IMG/VR virus record: IMGVR_UViG_3300037427_002023 | Location: 1-25,116 of that record | Reading direction: 5' to 3' (one strand) | DNA: 25,116 nt | Source: a virus | Shown: one piece after another, positions 8,857 to 18,500 of the stretch | How the letters are laid out: each line of letters opens with the position of its first letter | How positions within the stretch are numbered: position 1 is the stretch's first letter | Translations under genes and position numbers: made by a program | Notes under the pieces: generated by a model | Database searches by the model: none | The model's input: the letters and a program-made list of their open reading frames with translations, nothing else | Told to the model about the DNA's origin: nothing

Positions 8857-11800
8857 TTACAGAGTTAGTGGTCCTTGTCCACCGTCAACATTGGTAAGTT
8901 GAGTAAATCTATCTACCGCTACTTGATTCAATGAAGGTCTTAATCCAGCCACTACTTTTTCCAAATCATTTAATCCTTTAGTTACTGTTGCTTTAGGGAA
9001 ATTATCAATACTTAACCTATCAGAACGATATTTAGCAAATACTTCAATATCAAATTGTACGACATCAGAATTATTAGGATAAATATCAAATCCTATTTTT
9101 TTGGAATAAGTTAGATTAACCGTTGATCCTGAATCATCACCAGCAACATTACCTAAACCACTACCTGTAGTTAAACCAAAATAATCAGTCATTCTATATT
9201 GAAATACTAATGGAATGTTTAATGAATTTTGTTGACCAAATTGAACAAATTCATATGATTGCGTTGAATCACCTTCTACTTGAATATTTTCATGATCATC
9301 AGCAGAAACAAATAAATATGAACCACAAGACTGTTCACCTAATAGATATTGGTCAAAACTATCAAAAGACGTTTTAGCATTTCGGCTATAATTAACATAA
9401 CCTGCTTGTGTAGTATCCCAAAGAACAGCTAAGTTAGCTCCACTTAAAGATGGACTAGCTTGTAATGTTTGACCACTATCAAAAGTAGGATTTAATGTTC
9501 CACCTCCTGCGGGTGTTAATGCAAATAAATCAGTAATGTTTTCATTTAAATATATTCCTTGGCTTTCACCATAAGTATCATCAACCTTTAAAGGTGAAAA
9601 TTTAGAATTCCTAAATAAGACAGCAGCTGTACCATTTCCTGTACCTGCACCAATAGCCGTTGTACAATCAACCGCACCAGTGCCTGGGGCTGGTAATGTT
9701 GTAGTATCTCCAGTTAAAGATTCATATACAGATTTATAAGCAGCATAATTTTTTAAATATGGGTGTGCAATAGAAACTTCAATCAAATCATCACTACCAC
9801 CAAAGAAGCCTGCTGCTGTAGTAGGTGCGCCACCTGCTGTAAATCCACCACTCCAAATAAATTGAGTAGTTGGAGTTGCAACACCAGAATCGGTAGTTCT
9901 TGTATAAAAATTTTCTAAGGTATCTAAATTAAATGTATAATCTCCAGCTGGATTAACATAACTATAAAAATTATTATCAGAGCTAACATCAGAAAATCTA
10001 CTATAAATAAATTGATTTTTATTTTGTGTTGATTGATATGGTGCTAAAGAAACAGTCTGTCCATATCTAGTAGTACTTGTAACTGTAGGGTTAGTTAAAA
10101 GTAAAGGTGTTAAGTCATATTTTCTTATAGTATTATAATCAACATCGTCCCCTCTAAATGTTGCTCTACTATTACTTTGGTTAGCAGCACTGTTATCTAA
10201 CCATGAATAAGTAGCTGGAAGAATAGTAGTACCATTATTTAAATTAGGAGTACCTGGAACAGCAACATCAGCAGGATTTTCTGATTGCCTAACCATTCTT
10301 TTTCTATTACCAGTAATTCTTGCAACTAATTGTAATGTAGTTTGAGATTTATTTCCTATGTTTATAAAATAAGTTTTAGTAATTACTGCTCCTCTTGGAT
10401 CATCCAAACCATCAACTTCTTGAGAATAGAATCCAGCAAATATCTTTGTTGTAGAATTTCTAGCCAACCTCGTGGTATTACCTTGGTCATCAATTAATGT
10501 AGTTACCATTTCACCTTGTGCATTACTTAATATCTCAGCAAATAAATCTAGCTGATTTTGCATTTCGGTTAATTTAGTAAATAAATCAATTGGTGTTTGG
10601 TTTTCGGATAAAAACCCAGATGCAATTACTGGTGTTGAATGAGCAAAATAAGTTTCATTAGCAGTAAAAGAACTACTTAAATGAGTATATAATCCAATAC
10701 CTTCTAATTCTTCTTGTAAAGTTACTTTAGCCAAGTCTTCTTGGTTCTGTGCTAATATTGATTCAACTGCATTATCAGAACTAAGATCTGCTGGAAATTC
10801 AACTCTTATAGCATCACTCCACTCACTCTCTAATGGATTAGATGGCCAGCCTGCTTCTGATATAGACTTTACTTGTATTTCAACTTGCTCCCCCTTTCTA
10901 ATAGGAATATCTAATTGATTAATATTTATAGAATCGGCATTATCATCATCAATAGGAGCCCATTCATATAAGCCTGTAAGTGGATTTCTAACCCTAGGTC
11001 TTAATACACTATCTACTTGAGCATAGTTTGAAAAAGCACCTTGGCTTGTTCCATTACCATCTACAAAAGTAAATTGATCTACGGGGTTAGCTGCACCATC
11101 AGCAGAAAGATATCTATAACGATATTTAAATTTAACAATATCCTGTACACCTGTAGATGGAGCAGACTTTTCTTGCGGCATAGCCCAGAATCCTCTTACT
11201 CTATATTTAGGTGTTATACTATTAATTGAATTATCTTGAGCCGATGCATCTATTTCTGTTACTACAGATGCATACAACTTAGAAGTTGATGCTCTCTCAG
11301 TTATAAGTCCTTGTAACGCATTCTTATCTGCATCTCTTTCAACCTCTGTGCTGTAATTAGTAGTTTGTATTTTAGTTCTACTTTGAGATATAGCAGTATC
11401 TAATTCAGTTAATTGCGCCTGGTTAGTATTCTTCTGGTTATTTAAATCTTTAAGTTGTACAATAGCATCAGAATTACTAACTTGCCCATTAATTAAAGAA
11501 ACAGAAAAGTTATCAGCAGAAAGCGTTGGTGCATTAGGAATTAAACCTTCTCTGCTTGTTGGTATTTTATCTTGAGCAAATGAAAGTAAATATCTTCCAA
11601 AATCAATAGCACTCTGTTGATAATAATCAGCCAATGTTTGTTGATTACCAGCTGCATCAATAGTATTTAAATCATTAGTATAAAAACCACTACCTGGAGA
11701 CCAGTTAACTGCTGGTATTTTAGAATTTGGATCAATAGGCTTAATAAAAGTTACACACCTTTCTCCAAAACCTACAGTAACATCTACATTTAATTCATCA

Positions 11801-12738
11801 TTTAAAGAAGATCCTATTTTTAAAACATCAGCACCAATACTTATAGTTTTAGAACCTTCTTGTAATTTTACAATAATAGAATTTGTGCTACTATCAATCC
11901 TAGATACAGTATATCTAGTATCAATCGGAGATGAGACTACTTCTAAGCTATCACCAACTTTAAGTTGAACAGTATCATCAAAATCCGCTTCAGAATCTGT
12001 ATAAAATATTTTATTTAATTTGTACACCTTTTGTGTAGTTGTTTGATTTACACCATTTACAGTTTCAGTTACGCTTTCTTCAGAAATTCTAGTAACACTA
12101 AACATTCCAGAATATCTCAATTCTCTTGGTGGTAAATCAACTACAGCTTCATCTAATACATAAGATATATTTTTCTCTACAATCTGCTGTAAGAAAGTAT
12201 CATAATTAATATCAGCTGCCCCGTTATAACTAGAGTCAAAGAAATTGGTTTTACTTTGTGTATTAGTATCTAATATAAATCTTTTAACAATACATCTTTC
12301 AGTATCAATAGGTGCTTGGCCTGTTATATCAAATGAAACAAATAATAATGGATTAATTAGTTCTTCAAAAAACCAATTAGGCTTTACATTAAATTCATTA
12401 ACAGATGTCATAGCAGTTAAATCAGCGGCCTCAGTAGGAAGCTTAGCTAAAACCAATTTTCTAAATGTACCATCAGGTAATCTTATAGAACTATCAGAAC
12501 CATTAAAATTAGTAATAGTATTGATATTACTCTGTAACCTGTCAACTGAATTTTTAAGAAAACCAAAACTAGGAATAGTTACACGAGAATTTGTTCCATT
12601 TTGATTCTGTATATTTACAGTAACGGACTCTCGGCTTGATGTAATCGCTTGGTTAACTTTCTCAAAGCTCTCCAATGAATTGTTAAAAAGTCTTAACAAC
12701 TCCGGTAACATTGTTTGTATTGAATTATTCTCAGCCAT
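8857..12738 (-). CDS. Large structural (baseplate-associated) protein, 1293 aa
   Basis: The N-terminal ~100 residues are helical and Ser/Asn-rich (LPELLRLFNNSLESFEKVNQ). A beta-rich region follows, then a predicted coiled coil at about 424-500 (LKDLNNQKNTNQAQLTELD onward). A fibronectin-III-like domain at about 522-647 is suggested by alternating strands and by the IPIRKGEQVEIQVKSIS segment followed by SEWSDAIRVEFP. The last ~600 residues are Asn/Thr/Ser-rich and beta-structured, with a final acidic segment (DIEVFAKYRSD) that may be an exposed fold. No catalytic motif is visible. FN3-like domains are common in tail and baseplate proteins, where they are thought to bind surface sugars or act as spacers. 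The gene follows the 706-aa gene by 21 nt and uses an SD-less leader. No T4 homologue is evident; gp10/gp11-like roles are possible by position only. Confidence 0.82.
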   Translation of the reverse strand: MAENNSIQTMLPELLRLFNNSLESFEKVNQAITSSRESVTVNIQNQNGTNSRVTIPSFGFLKNSVDRLQSNINTITNFNGSDSSIRLPDGTFRKLVLAKLPTEAADLTAMTSVNEFNVKPNWFFEELINPLLFVSFDITGQAPIDTERCIVKRFILDTNTQSKTNFFDSSYNGAADINYDTFLQQIVEKNISYVLDEAVVDLPPRELRYSGMFSVTRISEESVTETVNGVNQTTTQKVYKLNKIFYTDSEADFDDTVQLKVGDSLEVVSSPIDTRYTVSRIDSSTNSIIVKLQEGSKTISIGADVLKIGSSLNDELNVDVTVGFGERCVTFIKPIDPNSKIPAVNWSPGSGFYTNDLNTIDAAGNQQTLADYYQQSAIDFGRYLLSFAQDKIPTSREGLIPNAPTLSADNFSVSLINGQVSNSDAIVQLKDLNNQKNTNQAQLTELDTAISQSRTKIQTTNYSTEVERDADKNALQGLITERASTSKLYASVVTEIDASAQDNSINSITPKYRVRGFWAMPQEKSAPSTGVQDIVKFKYRYRYLSADGAANPVDQFTFVDGNGTSQGAFSNYAQVDSVLRPRVRNPLTGLYEWAPIDDDNADSININQLDIPIRKGEQVEIQVKSISEAGWPSNPLESEWSDAIRVEFPADLSSDNAVESILAQNQEDLAKVTLQEELEGIGLYTHLSSSFTANETYFAHSTPVIASGFLSENQTPIDLFTKLTEMQNQLDLFAEILSNAQGEMVTTLIDDQGNTTRLARNSTTKIFAGFYSQEVDGLDDPRGAVITKTYFINIGNKSQTTLQLVARITGNRKRMVRQSENPADVAVPGTPNLNNGTTILPATYSWLDNSAANQSNSRATFRGDDVDYNTIRKYDLTPLLLTNPTVTSTTRYGQTVSLAPYQSTQNKNQFIYSRFSDVSSDNNFYSYVNPAGDYTFNLDTLENFYTRTTDSGVATPTTQFIWSGGFTAGGAPTTAAGFFGGSDDLIEVSIAHPYLKNYAAYKSVYESLTGDTTTLPAPGTGAVDCTTAIGAGTGNGTAAVLFRNSKFSPLKVDDTYGESQGIYLNENITDLFALTPAGGGTLNPTFDSGQTLQASPSLSGANLAVLWDTTQAGYVNYSRNAKTSFDSFDQYLLGEQSCGSYLFVSADDHENIQVEGDSTQSYEFVQFGQQNSLNIPLVFQYRMTDYFGLTTGSGLGNVAGDDSGSTVNLTYSKKIGFDIYPNNSDVVQFDIEVFAKYRSDRLSIDNFPKATVTKGLNDLEKVVAGLRPSLNQVAVDRFTQLTNVDGGQGPLTL

Positions 12739-12759
12739 TCTCTAGTTTACTTTTATTAT

Positions 12760-14880
12760 TTATTTAACTATATCAAATACAAAGTTTAACACACCTTGTT
12801 CAGTACAGATTAAATCAATAATCGGTAATGTACTAATATCTGCATTAGGTATAGTTGCTGCTAATTTACCAAATGTTCCATTGTTCAGTCTACTAGGTGC
12901 ATCAGTATATATGTTAATATTTCTTGATCCTACTAAAGGAACATTATTAAATGTTATTCTTGCAGTCTGACCAGTTCTCCATTGTATATCTGTATCATCT
13001 ATATAAATGTTTATATCACCACCAGCAGTATTAATTGTATCTAATCTTAACATATTAGTGTATGTTAATAAATCTGCAAATACTTGAGGGGCTACTACAT
13101 TTAAATTAAGAGGAGCTGCTTTTGTTATTTGAACATCTCCGCTATCAACAGGAACCATTAAATTGTATGCCTGTACATTATTTGAAACTTGTATTTGATT
13201 AGGTGTATTAGTATTTATAGTTATACCAGTACCTTGTCTAACTACATCAGTATTATATTGTAATGTCTTTGAAACATCTCCATTAGCCAATGCTTGTATT
13301 TCATCTGCATTCTTTGCAATCAAATCTAATAATGTAGTACTGCTCGCAAAAGCTAACGAAGCATTATCAATCTGAGTTTGCATATTATCAATTTGTGCTT
13401 GTAAAAATGCTGAAGTAGATACAGAGTTTAATGTATTTTGTACAGCCGTTAATCTTTTTTCCATATCAGCAATCTCTAATTGCTGTCTTTGGAATATTTG
13501 TGATGATGCTTGTAATTGTGCAGATGCATCTGAAAATAATCCCATTGAAAAGGTATTATAATCATTTACAATTGTATCAATACCTGCAGTTCCAGGAGAA
13601 GCATCAAACCTTAAATTAATTTTAAATCCATAACTATTACCATTTTGGCCAGTAGTAGGATTAGGTTTATATTTAGGATATCTTTGAATATATCCACCAT
13701 CTGTAGTTGGAGTAATATTATCTAATAATAAAATTCCATATAAATTAGTTTTAGTCTTAGAAGAATCGCTTAAGTCTACCATATCATAATAAACTAACAC
13801 AGCATTAAATTCAAAAGACTCAGCTAAATCAGTTCCATTAAATTGTGGAATAGTTGATATATTTTGGTCTGTTGCAATTTGTTGATAATCATTAGGATTA
13901 AAATCAATACTAATTCCATCTAATTCACTTCTTACATATGCAGATCCTGAAAATCCTGGTGGGTTATTATAATCTGCTGGATATTTTTGTATGTTAGCAT
14001 TAAGAACACTTTCAAAGGTTGTAGGTTCTGTAAAATAAGCATCGGCAACGGATACAGTTGTACCTGGTCCTAACCCCATCCAATCAGCATCTGGATCTGT
14101 ATAACCAGCAGGACCTATACCTTGTAATTGTTGATCATAATCATACCAAGCTAAAATATCTAATCCTTGTGGGTGAACGGTTGCAGAATTTCTTCCCATA
14201 ATATATTCACTAGTTCCTTGAATCTTTAGTGAAGGGCTATAGTTGGCATCTGAAATTGAATCAAAGAGGATAGTAGGCGTTCTACCCACTTCCGTTGGTA
14301 CATTAATATATAATTCTGTATATGATTCACCGGCCTTATCTACATTATTTACAATGTCAATTTCACCTATATACTTTACTACTCTTCTGTATTGTCGAGG
14401 ACCACTTGTTATTTCATCTTCTTCACAAAATCTTTTATCAGTAAGGCTTGAGATTTTTTCTGCTGAAGTAGCTTCTCTGAATCTCATTGCACCAGTTTCC
14501 TTTAACCATTTAAAGAATACTCTCTCAGTTACAGTTAGATTTGTAGTGTTATCATAACTGGCATCACTTATAATTAATTCTTCTAAATTTAGCGCATAAT
14601 TTTGAAGACTCTCTGTAAAATTAACATTAGGATCACCTTTTAAACCACCTGACCAAATAGCACCATCAATTGTATCAAACTGCATATAGTTTTGATAATT
14701 ACTAAATGTGTTTGGATCTAATCTATCAAAATCTGGTAGATTAAGAAGCACAAACTTAGAAAAGACCAACTTTAGATCATCATTATTGATGGTCCTAGAT
14801 AAGTCTTTAGCTGATGACGAGAACGTGTAAAATGTTCCACCGTCTGCTTGGGGTGTTCTAATTAAGGGCGTCGTTGCCAT
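12760..14880 (-). CDS. Baseplate/tail structural protein with central coiled coil, 706 aa
   Basis: The N-terminal ~150 residues are globular with mixed helices and aromatic residues (FSKFVLLNLPDFDRLDP; VFFKWLKETGAMRF) and look like an assembly domain. The middle is Tyr/Asn/Pro-rich and beta-like. A coiled coil at about residues 460-515 (QRQQLEIADMEKRLTAVQ, then QAQIDNMQTQIDNAS) indicates oligomerisation, probably trimeric. The C-terminal ~170 residues are beta-strand-rich. The gene lies 17 nt after the 215-aa gene and 21 nt before the 1293-aa gene. Position and size suit a peripheral baseplate protein or a fibritin-like or fibre-attachment protein. No enzyme motif, signal peptide or membrane segment is seen. 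The family is not securely recognised; the structural assignment rests on composition, coiled coil and operon position. Confidence 0.82.
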   Translation of the reverse strand: MATTPLIRTPQADGGTFYTFSSSAKDLSRTINNDDLKLVFSKFVLLNLPDFDRLDPNTFSNYQNYMQFDTIDGAIWSGGLKGDPNVNFTESLQNYALNLEELIISDASYDNTTNLTVTERVFFKWLKETGAMRFREATSAEKISSLTDKRFCEEDEITSGPRQYRRVVKYIGEIDIVNNVDKAGESYTELYINVPTEVGRTPTILFDSISDANYSPSLKIQGTSEYIMGRNSATVHPQGLDILAWYDYDQQLQGIGPAGYTDPDADWMGLGPGTTVSVADAYFTEPTTFESVLNANIQKYPADYNNPPGFSGSAYVRSELDGISIDFNPNDYQQIATDQNISTIPQFNGTDLAESFEFNAVLVYYDMVDLSDSSKTKTNLYGILLLDNITPTTDGGYIQRYPKYKPNPTTGQNGNSYGFKINLRFDASPGTAGIDTIVNDYNTFSMGLFSDASAQLQASSQIFQRQQLEIADMEKRLTAVQNTLNSVSTSAFLQAQIDNMQTQIDNASLAFASSTTLLDLIAKNADEIQALANGDVSKTLQYNTDVVRQGTGITINTNTPNQIQVSNNVQAYNLMVPVDSGDVQITKAAPLNLNVVAPQVFADLLTYTNMLRLDTINTAGGDINIYIDDTDIQWRTGQTARITFNNVPLVGSRNINIYTDAPSRLNNGTFGKLAATIPNADISTLPIIDLICTEQGVLNFVFDIVK

Positions 14881-14897
14881 GTGTTAATTCTTTATTG

Positions 14898-15545
14898 TTA
14901 TGATACTGTATATCCTGTTCCACCAACAACATACCAAACTCCTACGCCTGATCCATTGTCAATACATAATAAGTGTACACTCTGTCCTAATGCAGTTAAA
15001 TCTAAATTAGATCCTGCACCAGTTAATACCAAGTTATTTGATACACCATTAAATCTTACAGTACCTGTATTTGATTCTGCATAGATAAGGAATAATTCCT
15101 GACCAATACTTCCATTAAATATATCTATTTGTAGATTATTGGTAGTATCTGAATTACCTACTCTATAAATTGAATACGGTGGAATTGCTCCAGTCGCTCC
15201 AATATCTAATGTCATACCTGGTCCTGCTAATGTATCATTTTGGGTAGTAGGATTAGTATCATTTCTGAATAAACCTCCACCTGTCAAATTTAAATTACCA
15301 GTCATCTTAACATTAGTAAGAATATCAAATGTACTTGCATTAATATCTAATAGTACGGTACTTAAACCTACCCTTAATGCTTCGGTAGATACATTATTTA
15401 AATTAGTAATTGTACCGGCTGATGGTGCAAAATACACCTCCATAGAATTAATCTCACTAGCAAGAACATTGAAGTTATCATTAATAACTAACCTTGATCC
15501 TGATAATGAATCCGTTCCTAGAATTTCTGTTACGCTAATTGCCAT
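14898..15545 (-). CDS. Short fibre-like / baseplate-attached protein, 215 aa
   Basis: Residues 1-28 match the first 28 residues of the 891-aa collagen-like fibre without gaps: 10 identities, including E7, I8, D12, S15, N22, N24, F25 and L28, plus several conservative changes. A helical/beta stalk (TNLNNVSTEALRVGLSTV) and a Gly/Thr/Asn-rich beta domain follow. The C-terminus (LVLTGAGSNLDLTALG, then GVWYVVGG) resembles the small trimeric beta-sandwich tips common in phage fibres. The length is far below that of a full long-tail fibre, so this may be a short spike, an adaptor that decorates the wedge, or a minimal fibre. The gene starts 8 nt after the 1374-aa gene with an SD-less leader. The role is inferred. 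Confidence 0.82.
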   Translation of the reverse strand: MAISVTEILGTDSLSGSRLVINDNFNVLASEINSMEVYFAPSAGTITNLNNVSTEALRVGLSTVLLDINASTFDILTNVKMTGNLNLTGGGLFRNDTNPTTQNDTLAGPGMTLDIGATGAIPPYSIYRVGNSDTTNNLQIDIFNGSIGQELFLIYAESNTGTVRFNGVSNNLVLTGAGSNLDLTALGQSVHLLCIDNGSGVGVWYVVGGTGYTVS

Positions 15546-15553
15546 TTTCTTTG

Positions 15554-18500
15554 TTATTTTATATTTAAGATATTTCTATCCTTTTTATATTTATTCCCAT
15601 TGTTATCAGTAAGTTCTAACGTGATCACATATCTTCCTGGGTTCTTAAAAAGATAGGTTAAATACTTACTATTGAAATATATATCCGCTACCGATGAGTC
15701 AGTAGTATTAGATATAGTCCATCTCGGTTGTTCCTTACCAACTATTCTACATTTATCATAAACAAACATTGCCCATGTCATAGGAGGTAATACTTTACCA
15801 TCATTAATAAATTTAGCAGTATTCCATGTTGCATTACCGGATCTGCTTTGCCCTTCTTTATAAATTCTACTTAAACAATCTACATTTCCACTTATTGGAG
15901 TATTTTCAAAAGGAACATATCCAGATAATCCTCCAACAGCAAACATTGAATCCAAAATAACAGTAGAAGGTTTAGCTAATACTTTACTTATATAATCAGT
16001 ATATAGTGCATGACCTAAAGGGTTTTGTGAAGCTACTAGAGCTGGGGTAGTAGCCGTCCATTCAGGTGCTAAAGAACCTCCGCTTACATAAGTAGTAATA
16101 AAATTCCATTCTGCATAAATTAATAAGTATAAATATTCTCTCATCAATAAAGCATTAAATTCATCTAAAGTCTGGCCAGGCTGTTGTGTATAAGCTGAAG
16201 TATCAAATGTTCCATTATTAATTGCTTCAGACATAGCTAAAAATGTAGGACCAAAAGATGAAGTCTGATTAAAAACAGTAGGATATGCACCTGGTAAACC
16301 AAATGTAGTTAGGGTATGTAAAGTATGTTCTAATACTTCTGTTATCTGATCATTAGGAGAACCTGAACTCAATTCCCAAATAAAGTCAACATTAGCATTA
16401 TTATCATTTGTGTTATCCCAACCAGGATAGGTTTCTAAAGAAGGAGTATAATCTCCCATTCCATTATATCCTATTCTTTGAATAGTCTTTTTAGTTTGTA
16501 AAGATTGTAGAATCGCCGCCTGTTTATTATATGTAATTCCTGTTGCATCTGGTTCTAAGATCATTTCATATACTCTTGCAACTTTTTTAACAAATTCATC
16601 TGTAACTGGATTAGTTCCACCTAATGATGGTAATGCTACCAAAGTAGATCCATTAATTGCTAATGATCTGTCAAAGGGTGGATATAGTGTTGAAGTTTGT
16701 AAAGGCCCTCCAACATAATCAGTTCCTGTTCCTGTTGATGCTGCACAGATTCTAACTCCATTTACATCAACTATATCAACAGAAGTAAAATCTCCAAATA
16801 CTCCATAATATCTAGAGACTGCCTGTACAAAAACCTGATTATATGATGAATCTAAAACAAGATTATAAACATACTTATTTATGATAGGATCTGAACTTAA
16901 GTTAAGTTGATTAACAGCCTCACTTAAAGTATTAGTAGCAAAATCAAAATAATGTTGTCCTGTTTGTCCATTTTTATCTACGATCTTTAAATATGAATTA
17001 GGTTTAATTTCACTAAATTGAAAAAATGCAGGAGTATCTCCAGTACATTGAGTCATATCCCACCATAAGTGATATGCATTATTCCAAGTACTGCTTGTTG
17101 TATTTAAATTCTTCCATTGGTATGGTCCTGTAAAACTAGCCTTTCCATTATCTTGAAAATTAAGAATTTGAAAATCAGCATTTGTACCAATTCCAAAATT
17201 ATTTAGAATAGCATTAACACGATCAAGAGATTCATATAAGCTAGGAGTTTCATCATCCCATGTTATTGTAGGAGATTGTGGTAAGTTCCATAATGCACCA
17301 TAATTTTTCCATGTATATTTACCTTCACTACTCCATGTATAATTTAACTTCCTTGCTTGGTACCAGCCAGAATATTCAACTTCTCTAGAATCAACACATA
17401 TTGTAGATTCTTTAACCAAATTAGAAACATTATTATACATATCATATAATCTCATTTCAACTGTATACTCACCTACATAAGGTAATGTGACTGGTAAACT
17501 ATTGTAAATTCCAATAGCTCCTCTTATATTAAAATAATAAGCAGGAGAAATATCAGTTTCGTCTTTAAAGATAGTCCACTCAATTTCAGCCATGTTAGCA
17601 TATTTTAAACCATCCCATGTAAATAAAGTTTCTCCTGGTAATTGAATATCAGTAAATTGACCACCTGTTCCTGCCGTTGCTAATTGAACTTCAGCTACAA
17701 ATCTATTAACATCATTTCCATAAGCTCTGATACATGGGCCAATATCATTTGTAACCTGAGACCAATCAAACCATAACCAAGGTTCCGTTTGAAGATTCTT
17801 AAGTGCTACTATTTGATTAAATAAAGAAGTAGTAATTATTTGAATAGTATCTCCAAAAACAACAGTATGACTAACTGAGGTTGATGTTGCAGGATCACTA
17901 ATACTATATACATCCCCAACTAGGGCTCCTTGTACATTAAAGTCAAATGTAAAGAAATCATTAGCATTAGTTAATTGATCCCATGTACTATTTATAGTGT
18001 CCCAAGTTATATTAGAAAAAGTATCATTTTCTAAAGTAACTAAAGCACCACTAGGAGTGCCGGGTTGATCTGGTAAACTTAATGATGATTCTCCTGGAAC
18101 ATAATCAGCTAATGTTCTATCCAAATCAGGAGCATATCTAGAAAAGTAAGCAGCATATACTCCAGCCACTGATTGAATAGATACATTTCCTCCATCTTGT
18201 AATGTTCCTAATACACTATTAACATCAGGTCCTATCGGTGGAGCAGGTAAAGCTTGGCCTGGTGTATATGAAGCTACCATATTTGCACCAACAGCAGCAC
18301 CACCTGCGCCTAATGGTGCAATGTAAGCATTACAATAATTTATTATTGCTTTACCAACTATTGCAGCTTCTTTTAAACAAAAAGATTGAAAATCTCTTAA
18401 ATCTTCTAAATATAAACATTCATTAGGTAGTGTTTTAAAAGATGCCTTTACTCCTGCTTGTATAGTATTGGTATCATTTCTACTAATTGTATTTGTAACT

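Noticed and set aside
10921-10931. TATAAATA-like strings (e.g. here and near 13211) as T4 late promoters
   Set aside because: They lie inside long coding regions, far from gene starts, and are frequent by chance at this base composition.
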